A stretch of 64,000 nt of DNA from Devosia aquimaris (GCF_020169335.1 NZ_JAIEZN010000002.1:186001-250000), one strand, 5' to 3'; counted from the stretch's first letter, positions 1-9,364 are shown. Translations and numbers: made by a program. Notes: a model not told the origin generated them from the letters alone.

Positions 1-168
1 GAGGCCAGCCCCGCACCATCGCCCTACCTCACGGACCTGATTGCCCAGGGACGGCTGGGGATGAAGGCTGGATCGGGTTTCCACGAATGGACCGAACAGG
101 ACGCCGACGCCGCCCGGCAACGGGTTGCCCGGCATCTTGTCCAGTTGAACAGGACTATGCCGAGATAA
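1..168 (+). CDS. 3-hydroxyacyl-CoA dehydrogenase family protein, C-terminal fragment
   Basis: Only the last 55 codons of this gene lie in the window; it is open at the left edge and stops at TAA 166-168. The visible peptide carries the motif GRLGMKAGSGFHEW, which matches the end of the C-terminal domain of NAD-dependent 3-hydroxyacyl-CoA dehydrogenases (usual form G-LG-KSG-GFY-W), followed by a short charged helix. The same family includes L-carnitine dehydrogenase and L-gulonate dehydrogenase, so the substrate cannot be decided from this tail. It reads into a solute-binding protein gene on the same strand 69 bp later, then a beta-keto acid cleavage enzyme, which favours a role in oxidising a beta-hydroxy acid to the beta-keto acid. 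Family fairly sure, substrate inferred. Confidence 0.7.
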   Translation, partial: EASPAPSPYLTDLIAQGRLGMKAGSGFHEWTEQDADAARQRVARHLVQLNRTMPR

Positions 169-237
169 CTGCAGCAAGACCGCTGCGTGGAACAAGGCCG
201 AAGCGCCGACCATGCAAGCGGAACAGGAGGAAGAACA

Positions 238-1521
238 ATGGGATCCAAGCTAAGCCTTCTCAGACCAAACCGCCGTGCCTTCATGGCGGGAAGCGCCAGC
301 GCATTGGCCATGCCGGCCATCCTGCACGCCACGCGCGCCTATGCTGCCGAACCGGTGATCCGGATTGGCCATGTGAGCCCGCGCACCGGCCCGCTGGCCG
401 GCTTTGCAGAGGCCGATGACTATGTGCTGGAGGCCATCAACGCCAAGTTTGCCGGGGGCCTGGAAAACAACGGCAAGCGCTGGGCCGTCGAGATCATCTC
501 CAAGGACAGCCAGTCCAACCCCAATCGCGCCGCCGAAGTGGCCTCCGAACTCATCCTCGACGATGAAGTCGACATCATCGTTGCAGCCTCCACGCCCGAC
601 ACTGTCAATCCGGTGTCCGACCAGGCCGAGGCCAATGAGGTGCCCTGCATCACCACCGACTGCCCCTGGCAGCCCTATTTCTTCGGGCGTGGCGGTGTCC
701 CCGGCCAGGGCTTTGCCAGCACCTATCACTTCTTCTGGGGCCTTGAAGACGTGATCGCCGCCTTCCTCGATCTCTGGGGCAAGGCGGGAGTCTCCAAGAC
801 GGTCGGCGGGCTGTTTCCCAATGATGCCGATGGCAATGCCTGGGGCGATGCGGAACTGGGCTTTCCCAAGCCGCTGGCTGCAGCAGGCTACACCCTGGTC
901 GATCCCGGTCGCTATCAGCCGCTGACCGATGATTTCTCCGCCCAGATCTCGGCCTTTCGCGACGCCAATTGCGAGATCGTCACCGGCAATATGATCCCGC
1001 CCGACTTTGCCACCTTCTGGGCCCAGTCGGCCCAGCAGGGCTTCGCCCCCAAGGTGGTGACCATCGGCAAGGCGCTCCTGTTCCCTTCGGTGATCGAAAG
1101 CCTGGGCGCGCGTGGCGACGGCCTGAGTTCGGAGATTTGGTGGTCGCCCGACCACCCCTTCGCGTCGAGCCTGACCGGCGTCAGCGCCCGCGAGCTCGCC
1201 GAAGGCTACGCCGCCGCGACCGGCCGCCCATGGACGCAGCCCATCGGCTTCAAGCACGCCCTGTTCGAGGTCGTTGCCGATGTGATTGCCCGCACGGCGG
1301 ACCTGGAGGACAGTCAGGCCATCATCGCCGCCATCGCCGACACCCAGCTGTCGACAATCGTGGGCGAGGTGAACTGGTCAAAGGGCCCGATCAACAACGT
1401 GACCAAGACGCCGCTGGTCGCCGGCCAGTGGCAGCGGAACGGGGAGGCCTTCGACCTCAAGATTACGGCCAACGCGTCCTATCCCGATATTCCGCTGACC
1501 GGCGAAATGAAGCTGCTCTAG
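238..1521 (+). CDS. Liv-type ABC transporter substrate-binding protein
   Basis: Periplasmic type I solute-binding protein (Leu/Ile/Val-binding, Peripla_BP_6 fold), 427 residues. The N-terminus has a twin-arginine-like signal: NRRAFMAG at residues 11-18, then a hydrophobic stretch and a likely cleavage at AYA-AEP near residue 36. The mature start (VIRIGHVSPRTGPLAGF) is typical of LivK-like proteins. I chose ATG 238 because an AGGAGG box lies 7-12 bp before it; an in-frame GTG at 187 has no such box. It heads a five-gene importer (livK-G-F-H-M order) and is 53 bp from the first ATPase. The ligand is unknown: this family binds amino acids, amides, aromatic acids and other small acids, and the adjoining beta-keto acid cleavage and CoA-transfer genes suggest a beta-hydroxy or keto acid. 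Confidence 0.88.
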   Translation: MGSKLSLLRPNRRAFMAGSASALAMPAILHATRAYAAEPVIRIGHVSPRTGPLAGFAEADDYVLEAINAKFAGGLENNGKRWAVEIISKDSQSNPNRAAEVASELILDDEVDIIVAASTPDTVNPVSDQAEANEVPCITTDCPWQPYFFGRGGVPGQGFASTYHFFWGLEDVIAAFLDLWGKAGVSKTVGGLFPNDADGNAWGDAELGFPKPLAAAGYTLVDPGRYQPLTDDFSAQISAFRDANCEIVTGNMIPPDFATFWAQSAQQGFAPKVVTIGKALLFPSVIESLGARGDGLSSEIWWSPDHPFASSLTGVSARELAEGYAAATGRPWTQPIGFKHALFEVVADVIARTADLEDSQAIIAAIADTQLSTIVGEVNWSKGPINNVTKTPLVAGQWQRNGEAFDLKITANASYPDIPLTGEMKLL

Positions 1522-1574
1522 TCCGGCCGGCCCGCCCCGCGCGGGACAGCCGCCACCAACCGTGGAAGTGCGTT

Positions 1575-2303
1575 ATGGCGACCATTCTGCAACTCGACCA
1601 GGTCAGCAAGGCTTTCGGCGCCGTCACCGTCGCCGATGGCCTGAGCTATCAGCTGCAGTCGGGCGAGGCATTGGGCGTGATCGGGCCGAACGGGGCGGGC
1701 AAGACCTCCATGTTCAACCTGATCACCGGCACCATGTCCCCCGATAGCGGCCGGATCGTCCTGGCGGGCGAAGACATCACCCGCATGTCTGCGGCCCGGC
1801 GCTGTAGGGCCGGCATTGCCCGCTCCTTCCAGGTGCCGCAGCCGTTTGGCGGCATGACCGTATTCGAGAATGCGATGGTTGCCGCGACTCAGGGCGCCGA
1901 CCTGTCGCTGCGCGCTGCGGAGCGCCATTGTCTGCAAATTCTCGAACAGACCCAGCTGATCGCCAAGGCCAATGTGCCCGCGGGCAAGCTGACCCTGCTC
2001 GAGCGCAAGCGGCTGGAACTGACCCGCGCCCTGTGTGCCAAGCCCAAGCTGCTGCTGCTCGACGAGATCGCCGGCGGGCTGACCGAGGGCGAGTGCATTG
2101 CGCTGGTTGAGACCATCAAGGCCGTCCACGCCGGCGGCATGACCATCATCTGGATCGAACATGTCGTGCATGCCCTGCTGTCGGTGGTGGACCGGCTGGT
2201 GGTGATCGACTTCGGCCGCAAGGTTGCCGACGGCGAGCCGCAGCAGATCATGGCGAGCCAGCAGGTGCAGGAAATCTATCTGGGGATCGACGCCAATGGT
2301 TGA
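1575..2303 (+). CDS. Liv-type ABC transporter ATP-binding protein (LivG-like)
   Basis: Cytoplasmic ATPase of the branched-chain-amino-acid-type importer, 242 residues, the usual LivG length. Walker A is GPNGAGKTS and Walker B is [11 protein letters not shown], with the catalytic Glu kept but Ile where most relatives have Pro. The signature loop reads [15 protein letters not shown] rather than the standard LSGGQ or LSYGQ; this divergent form occurs in a LivG subgroup, so the protein is probably functional. The start is ATG 1575; longer in-frame reading back to 969 lies inside the binding-protein gene and is a shadow. Its last 8 bases overlap the next gene, implying translational coupling with the LivF-like partner with which it should form a heterodimer. 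Confidence 0.87.
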   Translation: MATILQLDQVSKAFGAVTVADGLSYQLQSGEALGVIGPNGAGKTSMFNLITGTMSPDSGRIVLAGEDITRMSAARRCRAGIARSFQVPQPFGGMTVFENAMVAATQGADLSLRAAERHCLQILEQTQLIAKANVPAGKLTLLERKRLELTRALCAKPKLLLLDEIAGGLTEGECIALVETIKAVHAGGMTIIWIEHVVHALLSVVDRLVVIDFGRKVADGEPQQIMASQQVQEIYLGIDANG

Positions 2304-3000
2304 GCCCCTGCTTGTCGTTGCGGGCCTTGATGCCCACTACCGGGACTTCCAGGCGCTCTATGGCGTCGACCTGCAGGTCGATCCCGGCGAAGTCATTGCC
2401 ATCATCGGCGCCAACGGCGCCGGCAAGACCACGCTGATGGCATCGATCGCCGGCCTGTTGCCCAATCGCCCGGACGCGATCCGCTACAGGAACGAGCCGA
2501 TCGGCCGCCTGCGGGCCGACCAGGTCGCAGCCCGCGGCATCGCGCTGGTTCCCGAGGGACGGCAATTGTTCCCCTCCCTGTCGGTCGAGGAAAACCTCCT
2601 CATCGGCGGCCAGCTGGGGCGCCCCGGACCATGGTCGCTCGAGACCGTGTTTGAGCTCTTTCCTATCCTGAGGGAGCGTCGCGCCACCGCATCCACGGCG
2701 CTCTCGGGCGGCCAGCAGCAAATGGTGGCTATCGGGCGGGCGCTGATGTCCAACCCGGACCTGCTGCTGCTGGACGAGATCAGCCTGGGCCTGGCGCCCG
2801 TGATCATCAAGACCATCTACGAGGCGCTGCCGGGCATCATCGGCACCGGCATGAGCGCGATCATCGTCGAGCAGGATATCGGCAAGGCGCTCGCGGTCAG
2901 CCAGCGCGTCTATTGCCTCCAGGAGGGGCGCGTTTCCCTCCAGGGCCATTCCAACCAATTGACGCGCGCCCAGATCAGCCGCGCCTATTTCGGAGTATAG
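2296..3000 (+). CDS. Liv-type ABC transporter ATP-binding protein (LivF-like)
   Basis: Second ATPase subunit of the importer, 234 residues as usual for LivF. Walker A GANGAGKTT, signature LSGGQQQMVAIGRAL and Walker B LLLLDEISLGLAP are all present, as is the family phrase PEGRQLFPSLSVEENL. ATG 2296 starts within the last 8 bases of the LivG-like gene, and the upstream permease-type reading frame extension is not needed. The stop TAG at 2998-3000 is 5 bp before the permease start. It should pair with the preceding ATPase beneath the two permeases. Confidence 0.88.
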   Translation: MVEPLLVVAGLDAHYRDFQALYGVDLQVDPGEVIAIIGANGAGKTTLMASIAGLLPNRPDAIRYRNEPIGRLRADQVAARGIALVPEGRQLFPSLSVEENLLIGGQLGRPGPWSLETVFELFPILRERRATASTALSGGQQQMVAIGRALMSNPDLLLLDEISLGLAPVIIKTIYEALPGIIGTGMSAIIVEQDIGKALAVSQRVYCLQEGRVSLQGHSNQLTRAQISRAYFGV

Positions 3001-3005
3001 CGTCC

Positions 3006-3869
3006 ATGGATTGGCTCAACGCCATAGTGCAGGGATGCCTGCTGGGAGGGCTCTACGCCTTGTTCGCCGCGGGCCTCAGCCTGATTTTTGGGGTGATGCG
3101 GCTGGTCAACATCGCCCATGGCGATCTCATCGTCCTGGCCGCCTACCTGGGCCTGACAGTGACCGGCGCCCTGGGCCTGCACCCCCTGATGTCCCTTCTG
3201 ATTGTCATCCCCGCCATGGCCCTGATCGGCTACGTCCTGCAACGCGGCATCCTCAACCGCACCATCGGCGACGACCTGCTCGCCCCGCTGCTGGTGACCT
3301 TCGGCCTCTCGGTCATCCTGCAGAACGGCCTGCTCGAGGTCTTTTCGGCCGACCCGCAGAAGATGAATGCCGGCGCGCTGGAAACCGCGAGCATCCCGGT
3401 GGGCGGCATCACGCTGGGGGTGCTGCCGGTGCTGATGTTCCTCACCGCCGTCGGCGTGATCGCCGGCCTGCAATGGATGTTCTACCACACGGCCCTGGGG
3501 CGCGCCTTCCGGGCGACATCGGACAATCAGGCGATTGCCCAGCTGATGGGGCTCAACCGGGCGCATGTCTTCGGCCTGGCCATGGCGCTGGCACTGGCGG
3601 TCACCGGCATCGCCGGCGTGTTCCTGGGCATTCGCACCAGCTTTGATCCCTCCATCGGTGGCGGCCGACTGATCTTCGGCTTCGAGGCGGTGATCATCGG
3701 CGGGCTCGGCAATCTGTGGGGCACCTTGCTGGGCGGCATCATCCTGGGTGTGAGCCAGGCCGTCGGCGCGCAGATCAACCCCGGCTGGCAACTGCTGGCC
3801 GGCCATATCGCTTTCCTGGTCCTGCTGGCCGTTCGCCCAAAGGGCCTGTTTCCGAGGATGGACGGATGA
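3006..3869 (+). CDS. Liv-type ABC transporter permease (LivH-like)
   Basis: Inner-membrane permease of the branched-chain-amino-acid-type importer, 287 residues. The sequence is a series of hydrophobic helices beginning right after MDWLNAIVQGCLLGGLYAL, and the loop with GRAFRATSDNQAIAQLMGLN followed by the glycine-rich GFEAVIIGGLGNLWGTLLGG is the LivH coupling and C-terminal signature. ATG 3006 lies 5 bp after the LivF-like stop; earlier in-frame starts fall inside that gene. It ends in a 4-bp ATGA overlap with the LivM-like gene, so the two permeases are translationally coupled. Confidence 0.87.
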   Translation: MDWLNAIVQGCLLGGLYALFAAGLSLIFGVMRLVNIAHGDLIVLAAYLGLTVTGALGLHPLMSLLIVIPAMALIGYVLQRGILNRTIGDDLLAPLLVTFGLSVILQNGLLEVFSADPQKMNAGALETASIPVGGITLGVLPVLMFLTAVGVIAGLQWMFYHTALGRAFRATSDNQAIAQLMGLNRAHVFGLAMALALAVTGIAGVFLGIRTSFDPSIGGGRLIFGFEAVIIGGLGNLWGTLLGGIILGVSQAVGAQINPGWQLLAGHIAFLVLLAVRPKGLFPRMDG

Positions 3870-4885
3870 GCGCGTCACGCTACAGAATCGTCCAGAGCTC
3901 GGCGGCCAGCCGGGTGGCGGCCACGCTGGGCCTGATCGTCCTGGCGGCGCTGGTTCTGGCCCCCTATTGGGCGGGTCGCTCCGACCTGCGGCTGCTGGGC
4001 GAAATCCTGCTCTATCTGTCCCTTGCAAGCCTGTGGAACCTGCTGGCCGGCTATGCCGGTCTGGTCTCGGTGGGCCAGCAGGCCTTTGTGGGCCTGGGCG
4101 GCTATGCACTGTTCGGGCTGACCATATTTGGCGGGCTCAACCCGATTGTCGCCGTGCTTGCCGCCGGCGTGATCGGGGGCCTTGTCGCCATGCCGGTGGC
4201 GGCCCTGATCTTCCGCTTGCGGGGGGCCTACTTTGCCATCGGCACCTGGGTGATGGCCGAAGTGTTCCGTCTGGTCGCGGCGCAGGTCTCTGCCCTGGGT
4301 GGCGGCTCCGGCACCAGCCTGCCGACGGCGGTGGTGCAATCCATCGCCGATGGGCGCGATGCCCGCGAAGCCACAAGCTACTGGCTGGCACTGGCCATGG
4401 CCGTTCTGGTACTGGCGGTGATCTATGCCGTGCTGCGCTCGCGCAAGGGGCTCGCGCTCACCGCAATCCGGGACAACGAACTGGCGGCCCGCAGCCTGGG
4501 CATCGATATCTGGCGCACCAAATTCACCATCTACGTCATCGTCGGCGCGCTGACGGCCGCCGTCGGAGCCCTGATCTTTCTGCAGAAGCTGCGCATCTCT
4601 CCCGATGCCGCCTTCAGCGTCAACGACTGGACGGCCTTCGTCATCTTCATCGTCGTGATCGGCGGCATCGGTACGGTCGAGGGACCCATCATCGGGGTCA
4701 TCGTCTTCTTCCTGCTGCGCGAGACCCTGGCCGATCTGGGAACCACCTACCTGATCATTCTGGGCACCTTCGCCATCGGCGTCATGCTGCTGGCGCCCAA
4801 GGGCCTGTGGGGCATGGTGCGGGCCCGCAGCGACATCCAGCTTTTTGCGCTGCGCCGCAAGGTCGTGGCTAAACTCAAGGACTGA
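3866..4885 (+). CDS. Liv-type ABC transporter permease (LivM-like)
   Basis: Second permease of the importer, 339 residues with about eight to ten hydrophobic segments. The phrase NLLAGYAGLVSVGQQAFVGLGGYA near residue 50 and the coupling loop SRKGLALTAIRDNELAARSLGID are typical LivM. The GTVEGPIIGVIVFFLLRE segment near the end is also characteristic. ATG 3866 overlaps the LivH-like stop by 4 bp. The gene ends 5 bp before the beta-keto acid cleavage enzyme gene, which strongly links the transported compound to that enzyme. Confidence 0.87.
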   Translation: MSASRYRIVQSSAASRVAATLGLIVLAALVLAPYWAGRSDLRLLGEILLYLSLASLWNLLAGYAGLVSVGQQAFVGLGGYALFGLTIFGGLNPIVAVLAAGVIGGLVAMPVAALIFRLRGAYFAIGTWVMAEVFRLVAAQVSALGGGSGTSLPTAVVQSIADGRDAREATSYWLALAMAVLVLAVIYAVLRSRKGLALTAIRDNELAARSLGIDIWRTKFTIYVIVGALTAAVGALIFLQKLRISPDAAFSVNDWTAFVIFIVVIGGIGTVEGPIIGVIVFFLLRETLADLGTTYLIILGTFAIGVMLLAPKGLWGMVRARSDIQLFALRRKVVAKLKD

Positions 4886-4890
4886 CCAGC

Positions 4891-5826
4891 ATGGCCAAGC
4901 GCGCCAAGACCATCATCACCTGCGCCATCACGGGCGCCATCCACACCCCGACGATGTCGGATGCCTTGCCCTATACGGCCACCGACATCGCCCAGCAGGC
5001 CGAGGACGCGGCAAAGGCCGGCGCCGCGATCCTGCACCTGCATGCCCGCCGACCGCACGACGGCGGCGTCTCGATCGATCCCGATCATTTTGCCGCCTTC
5101 CTGCCCCGCATCAAGCAGGCGACGAATGCGGTGATCAATATCTCGACGGGCGGCAGCCTGCAGAACACGATCGAGGAACGCCTCGCCCCAGCGCGCCGCT
5201 TTTCGCCAGAAATGTGCTCGCTCAACATGGGCTCGATGAACTTCTCCTTCCATCCGCTGGCCAAGCGCTACGAGACCTGGAAGTTCGACTGGGAGAAGGC
5301 CTATGTCGAAAACTCGGACAGCTTCATCTTCCGCAACACCTTCCGCGACATTGCCACCGTCGCCAAGGCGCTGGGGGACGAGCACAGCGTCAAGTTCGAG
5401 CACGAATGCTACGATGTCGGCCACCTCTACAATCTCAAGTTCTGCATGGACACCGGCCTGTTCAAGGCACCCATCTTCATCCAGTTCATCTTCGGCATCC
5501 TGGGCGGCATAGGCCCGGAACTGGACAATCTGGTCTTCATGAAGCGCACCGCCGACCGCCTCTTCGGCGATGACTACCAATGGTCTGTGCTTGGCGCGGG
5601 CGGCGCCCAGATTCCCCTGGCGACCTCGGCCAGCCAGCTGGGCGGCAATGTCCGTGTCGGGCTCGAGGACAGCCTGTTCATTTCGCGCGGCAAGCTGGCA
5701 GAGAGCAACGCCCAGCAGGTCGCCAAGATTCGCCGCATCGTCGAAGACCTGGGCTGCCAGATCGCCACGCCCGACGAGGCTCGGGACATGCTGCAGCTCA
5801 AGGGCGCCGACAGGGTTGCCTTCTAG
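4891..5826 (+). CDS. beta-keto acid cleavage enzyme (BKACE, DUF849 family)
   Basis: 311-residue zinc enzyme of the Kce/BKACE family. Characterised members condense a beta-keto acid with acetyl-CoA and split it to acetoacetate and a shorter CoA ester; examples are 3-keto-5-aminohexanoate cleavage enzyme in lysine fermentation and dehydrocarnitine cleavage in carnitine breakdown. The zinc ligands are visible as His49 and His51 in LHLHAR and Glu259 in VRVGLED; STGG near residue 87 is the substrate/CoA loop. It sits 5 bp after the LivM-like permease, so it belongs to the importer operon. Together with the dehydrogenase tail upstream and the acetoacetate-consuming genes at 6781-9328 it implies beta-hydroxy acid breakdown. 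The family is clear; the actual substrate is inferred only. Confidence 0.85.
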   Translation: MAKRAKTIITCAITGAIHTPTMSDALPYTATDIAQQAEDAAKAGAAILHLHARRPHDGGVSIDPDHFAAFLPRIKQATNAVINISTGGSLQNTIEERLAPARRFSPEMCSLNMGSMNFSFHPLAKRYETWKFDWEKAYVENSDSFIFRNTFRDIATVAKALGDEHSVKFEHECYDVGHLYNLKFCMDTGLFKAPIFIQFIFGILGGIGPELDNLVFMKRTADRLFGDDYQWSVLGAGGAQIPLATSASQLGGNVRVGLEDSLFISRGKLAESNAQQVAKIRRIVEDLGCQIATPDEARDMLQLKGADRVAF

Positions 5827-6097
5827 ACCGATCATGCAGGGGTCGCGATGCGCACAGCAAAAACACGGCGTGGCCTTCGGCGATGGTGGCGCATCCTGCG
5901 CAGGGTCGATCGCGAATGTCGCCGTGACATAGCGCAGGCCAAGGCCGACCAGTCCAGCGCACCGGTGAACCGGCCGGGCTGGGCAGGCCTCTACACCGAC
6001 CTCAAGCAGTGGCGATCCAGAGACCTGGCCGGACTGCCATTCGGCTAGCAATCGATCCGCTGTCCCTACGCCGCCAGCGCGCGCGTCCTTTGTTCAC

Positions 6098-6667
6098 TCA
6101 CTTGTAGGTGGAGAACCAGGCGATCAGCTCGGCCGTGTTGCGCACCCCCACCAGACGCATCATGCGCAGGCGGTGGGCTTCAACGGTGCGTTTGCTGAGG
6201 CCAATCTCGGCTGCGATCGCCGCATTGGTCTTGCCCTGCGCAACAAGGGTCAGGATCTGCCGCTGCCGTCCGGTCACCTTGGCCTCGGTCACCGGCCGGT
6301 TCATCGGCTCGAAGCAATAGAGGGCTTCGGCAAACGGATCGGCGCTGTTGCGGGACCGGCCATTGACCCGGCACCAGAAGCGATGGCCATCCGCGCCCTC
6401 CATGACCCGCTCGTCGTAATAGACCTGCCCGCCTGGGAGGTGGCTGCGCCACATCTGGCCGGTGCGGACGAAATCGGCCAGCGCCGGGTAAAGACGGGAG
6501 AAACTCTGGTCGATCAGCTCGGCGCGCACGAAGCCGAACAGCGCCGCGAACTCGGCATTGCAGTCGCGGATGATGCGATGGGTGGCAAACACCATCGGGA
6601 CGGGAATGTCGCCCAGCCCAAAGCGCATCGCCGGGCGATCGGGGGCCGGAGGGGAAGCTGTCGCCAT
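6098..6667 (-). CDS. PAS-LuxR family transcriptional regulator
   Basis: 189-residue single-component regulator. Residues about 20-125 look like a PAS sensor domain (VFATHRIIRDCNAEFAALFG followed by a FWCRVNGR core strand), and residues about 128-186 form a GerE/LuxR helix-turn-helix with VTGRQRQILTLVAQGKTN, then the recognition segment IGLSKRTVEAHRLRMMR. No receiver domain or phosphorylatable aspartate pattern is seen, so it should sense a small ligand or redox state directly. It is divergent from the CoA-transferase/thiolase operon with 113 bp between the starts and convergent with the BKACE operon, so it is the likely regulator of one or both. Ligand unknown. Confidence 0.82.
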   Translation of the reverse strand: MATASPPAPDRPAMRFGLGDIPVPMVFATHRIIRDCNAEFAALFGFVRAELIDQSFSRLYPALADFVRTGQMWRSHLPGGQVYYDERVMEGADGHRFWCRVNGRSRNSADPFAEALYCFEPMNRPVTEAKVTGRQRQILTLVAQGKTNAAIAAEIGLSKRTVEAHRLRMMRLVGVRNTAELIAWFSTYK

Positions 6668-6780
6668 AGCGTATAAATACGACTAACCGGGGCGCACAGG
6701 CAAGACTTAACCTTTTCCCGACGGCGGGCTGCGGGGAGCGGCCCGGCCGACATCAGAGCAGACACCGAGGAGGACGGGAG

Positions 6781-7497
6781 ATGCAAAAGGTCTATGCGGA
6801 CGCTGCGGCGGCCATGGCTGGCATGCTGGCGGACGGGATGGTGATCATGTCGGGCGGCTTTGGCCTGTGCGGCATTCCAGAAGCCCTGATTGCGGCGATC
6901 CGGCAGTCAGGGGTCAGGGACTTGACCGTCATTTCCAACAATGCTGGCGTCGATGGCATCGGGCTGGGCACCTTGCTGGAGACGCGGCAGATCAGGAAGA
7001 TGATCTCGTCCTATGTGGGCGAGAACAAGCTGTTTGCCGAGCAGTTCCTGTCAGGGGAGCTTGAGCTCGAATTCACGCCGCAGGGCACCCTGGCTGAACG
7101 CATCCGCGCCGGCGGCGCAGGCATTCCCGCCTTCTTCACCAAGACCGGCGTGGGCACCATCATCGCCAATGGCAAGGAAGTGCGCAGCTTTGACGGCGAG
7201 GACTATGTGATGGAGCGCGGCCTGGTGGCCGATGTCGCCATCGTCCATGCCTGGAAGGGCGATACGGAGGGCAACCTCGTGTATCGCAAGACCGCGCGCA
7301 ACTTCAATCCGATGATGGCGACGGCCGGCAAGGTGACCATTGCCGAGGTCGAGCATCTGGTCGAACCCGGTGAGATTGAACCCGACCAGATCCACACGCC
7401 GGGCATCTTTGTATCGCGGCTGGTGCATGTACCCGGCCCGGTCAAGCATATCGAGCAGCGCACCGTGCGCGCCCGCGTCGCGGCGGAGGTGAACTGA
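6781..7497 (+). CDS. 3-oxoacid (acetoacetate) CoA-transferase subunit A
   Basis: 238-residue alpha subunit of a two-subunit succinyl-CoA:3-ketoacid CoA-transferase (ScoA/AtoD type). The glycine-rich [15 protein letters not shown] near residue 24 and FFTKTGVGT near residue 120 are the family CoA-binding signatures. With subunit B it moves CoA from succinyl-CoA (or another acyl-CoA) to acetoacetate. The ATG at 6781 follows a GAGGAGGACGGGAG box directly. It overlaps subunit B by one base. Because the BKACE enzyme nearby would release acetoacetate, this transferase would return it to the CoA pool. Confidence 0.88.
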   Translation: MQKVYADAAAAMAGMLADGMVIMSGGFGLCGIPEALIAAIRQSGVRDLTVISNNAGVDGIGLGTLLETRQIRKMISSYVGENKLFAEQFLSGELELEFTPQGTLAERIRAGGAGIPAFFTKTGVGTIIANGKEVRSFDGEDYVMERGLVADVAIVHAWKGDTEGNLVYRKTARNFNPMMATAGKVTIAEVEHLVEPGEIEPDQIHTPGIFVSRLVHVPGPVKHIEQRTVRARVAAEVN

Positions 7498-8156
7498 TGG
7501 CCTGGACCCGCGACCAAATGGCCGAACGCGCAGCGCGCGAACTGCAGGACGGCTTTTATGTCAATCTCGGCATCGGCATACCCACGCTGGTTGCCAACTA
7601 CATCCCTGATGGGATCGACGTCAGGTTGCAGAGCGAAAACGGCATGTTGGGCATGGGGCCGTTTCCCTTCGACGGCGAAGAGGACGCGGACCTGATCAAT
7701 GCCGGCAAGCAGACCATCACTGCGCTGCCGATGACCAGTTTCTTTTCCAGTGCCGACAGCTTCGGCATGATCCGTGGCGGACATATCGACCTGTCCATCC
7801 TGGGCGCCATGCAGGTGGCCGAGAATGGCGACCTGGCCAACTGGATGATCCCCGGCAAGATGGTCAAGGGCATGGGCGGCGCCATGGATCTGGTGGCCGG
7901 CGTCAAGCGCGTCGTGGTGGTGATGGAGCATGAGGCCAGAGGCGAGGCCAAGCTGCTCAAGACCTGCACGCTGCCGCTGACCGGGCGGCGTGTCGCCGAC
8001 ATGGTGATCACCGACCTGGGGGTCTTCACCCTCGAGCGGCGGGGAGAACCACGCATGGTGCTGATCGAGCTGGCAGATGGGGTGAGCGTGGACGAGATTG
8101 CCGCCAAGACGGAAGCCAGCTTCAGCGTCGCACAGAGCCTGAAGGTGCCGGCATGA
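7497..8156 (+). CDS. 3-oxoacid (acetoacetate) CoA-transferase subunit B
   Basis: 219-residue beta subunit (ScoB/AtoA type) carrying the catalytic glutamate that forms the thioester with CoA: Glu47 in the motif QSENGMLG. The N-terminal [16 protein letters not shown] and the middle [14 protein letters not shown] are standard for the subunit. It starts one base inside the end of subunit A and ends in a 4-bp ATGA overlap with the thiolase gene, so the three are a tight translationally coupled operon converting acetoacetate to acetoacetyl-CoA and then acetyl-CoA. Confidence 0.9.
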   Translation: MAWTRDQMAERAARELQDGFYVNLGIGIPTLVANYIPDGIDVRLQSENGMLGMGPFPFDGEEDADLINAGKQTITALPMTSFFSSADSFGMIRGGHIDLSILGAMQVAENGDLANWMIPGKMVKGMGGAMDLVAGVKRVVVVMEHEARGEAKLLKTCTLPLTGRRVADMVITDLGVFTLERRGEPRMVLIELADGVSVDEIAAKTEASFSVAQSLKVPA

Positions 8157-9328
8157 GCGACATTGTCATTGTTGGCGCGGCGCGGACGGCCGTCGGATCG
8201 TTCATGGGCGCACTGTCCACTGTGCCGGCCCAGGCGCTGGGCGCCACGGCCATTGACGCAGCGCTGGCACGCGCCGGCGTTCCGGCACGGGACGTGGATG
8301 AGGTGATCCTGGGACAGGTGTTGACGGCGGGGCTCGGCCAGAACCCGGCCCGGCAGGCAGCGACGCGCGCCGGCGTTCCACACGGGGCCACCGCCTGGAG
8401 CCTCAACCAGGTGTGCGGGTCGGGTTTGCGTGCCGTGGCACTGGGCATGCAGCAGATCGCCATGGGTGATGCCCGCATCATTGTCGCGGGCGGGCAGGAA
8501 TCGATGTCGCTGGCCCCGCATTGCCAGAACCTGCGAGCGCCCGCCAAGATGGGCGCGGTCACGCTGGTCGACACCATGCTGGAAGACGGCCTGATCGACG
8601 CCTTCGGCGGCTATCACATGGGCATTACCGCCGAGAACGTGGCGCGCCAGTTCGGCATCGACAGGGCGGCGCAGGATGGCTTCGCGCTGGCCTCGCAGCA
8701 CAAGGCTGCGGCAGCCCAGCAGGACGGGCGGTTCAAGAGCGAGATCGCACCGGTGACGGTCAAGGGCCGCAAGGGCGACGTGGTGGTCGACAGCGATGAA
8801 TATATCCGCGCCGATGCCAGTGCCGAAGCCCTGGCCAGGCTCCGCCCCGCCTTCGACAAGGATGGCACGGTGACCGCGGGCAATGCCTCGGGCATCAATG
8901 ACGGCGCAGCCGCCCTGGTGCTCATGCATGCCGACGAGGCAGCACGGCGCGGGCTGTCCCCGCTGGCCCGCATTGCCAGTTGGGCAACGGCAGGCGTCGA
9001 CCCCGCGGTGATGGGGACGGGGCCGATCCCGGCCTCGACCCGGGCGCTGGAAAAGGCGGGCTGGACTGCGGCAGACCTTGATCTGATCGAAGCCAATGAA
9101 GCCTTTGCGGCGCAGGCCTGCGCGGTCAACCAGGCCATGGGCTGGGATCCTGAGCGGGTCAACGTAAATGGCGGCGCCATCGCCATCGGACATCCAATCG
9201 GCGCATCGGGCGCGCGGGTGCTGGTGACGCTGCTGCACGAACTTGCCCGGCGCGGCGGGCACAAGGGCCTGGCAACACTGTGCATCGGTGGCGGCATGGG
9301 CGTGGCCCTGTGTGTCGAGCGGCCCTGA
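8153..9328 (+). CDS. acetyl-CoA C-acetyltransferase (thiolase)
   Basis: 391-residue biosynthetic/degradative thiolase II, the usual length. The active site is intact: nucleophile Cys88 in [11 protein letters not shown], His347 in [11 protein letters not shown] and Cys377 in [11 protein letters not shown]. The NEAF motif ([10 protein letters not shown]) is also present. It cleaves acetoacetyl-CoA with CoA to two acetyl-CoA, or runs in reverse toward polyhydroxybutyrate. Its tight coupling to the CoA-transferase subunits argues for the degradative direction here. It was not given a symbol because atoB and phaA cannot be distinguished by sequence. Confidence 0.9.
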   Translation: MSDIVIVGAARTAVGSFMGALSTVPAQALGATAIDAALARAGVPARDVDEVILGQVLTAGLGQNPARQAATRAGVPHGATAWSLNQVCGSGLRAVALGMQQIAMGDARIIVAGGQESMSLAPHCQNLRAPAKMGAVTLVDTMLEDGLIDAFGGYHMGITAENVARQFGIDRAAQDGFALASQHKAAAAQQDGRFKSEIAPVTVKGRKGDVVVDSDEYIRADASAEALARLRPAFDKDGTVTAGNASGINDGAAALVLMHADEAARRGLSPLARIASWATAGVDPAVMGTGPIPASTRALEKAGWTAADLDLIEANEAFAAQACAVNQAMGWDPERVNVNGGAIAIGHPIGASGARVLVTLLHELARRGGHKGLATLCIGGGMGVALCVERP

Positions 9329-9364
9329 CTGGACTCAGCGCGCGCCGTGCCGCCGGCAAGGACG

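Noticed and set aside
1349-1360. CTGTCGACAA within the Liv-type binding protein gene as another GntR site
   Set aside because: One mismatch to the palindrome and inside coding sequence; similar GTCGACAA strings occur by chance in other genes of this G+C-rich window.
5848-6048. 66-codon ORF between the BKACE gene and the LuxR gene
   Set aside because: Arg/Trp-rich composition, no ribosome site and no recognisable domain; probably chance in high-G+C DNA.
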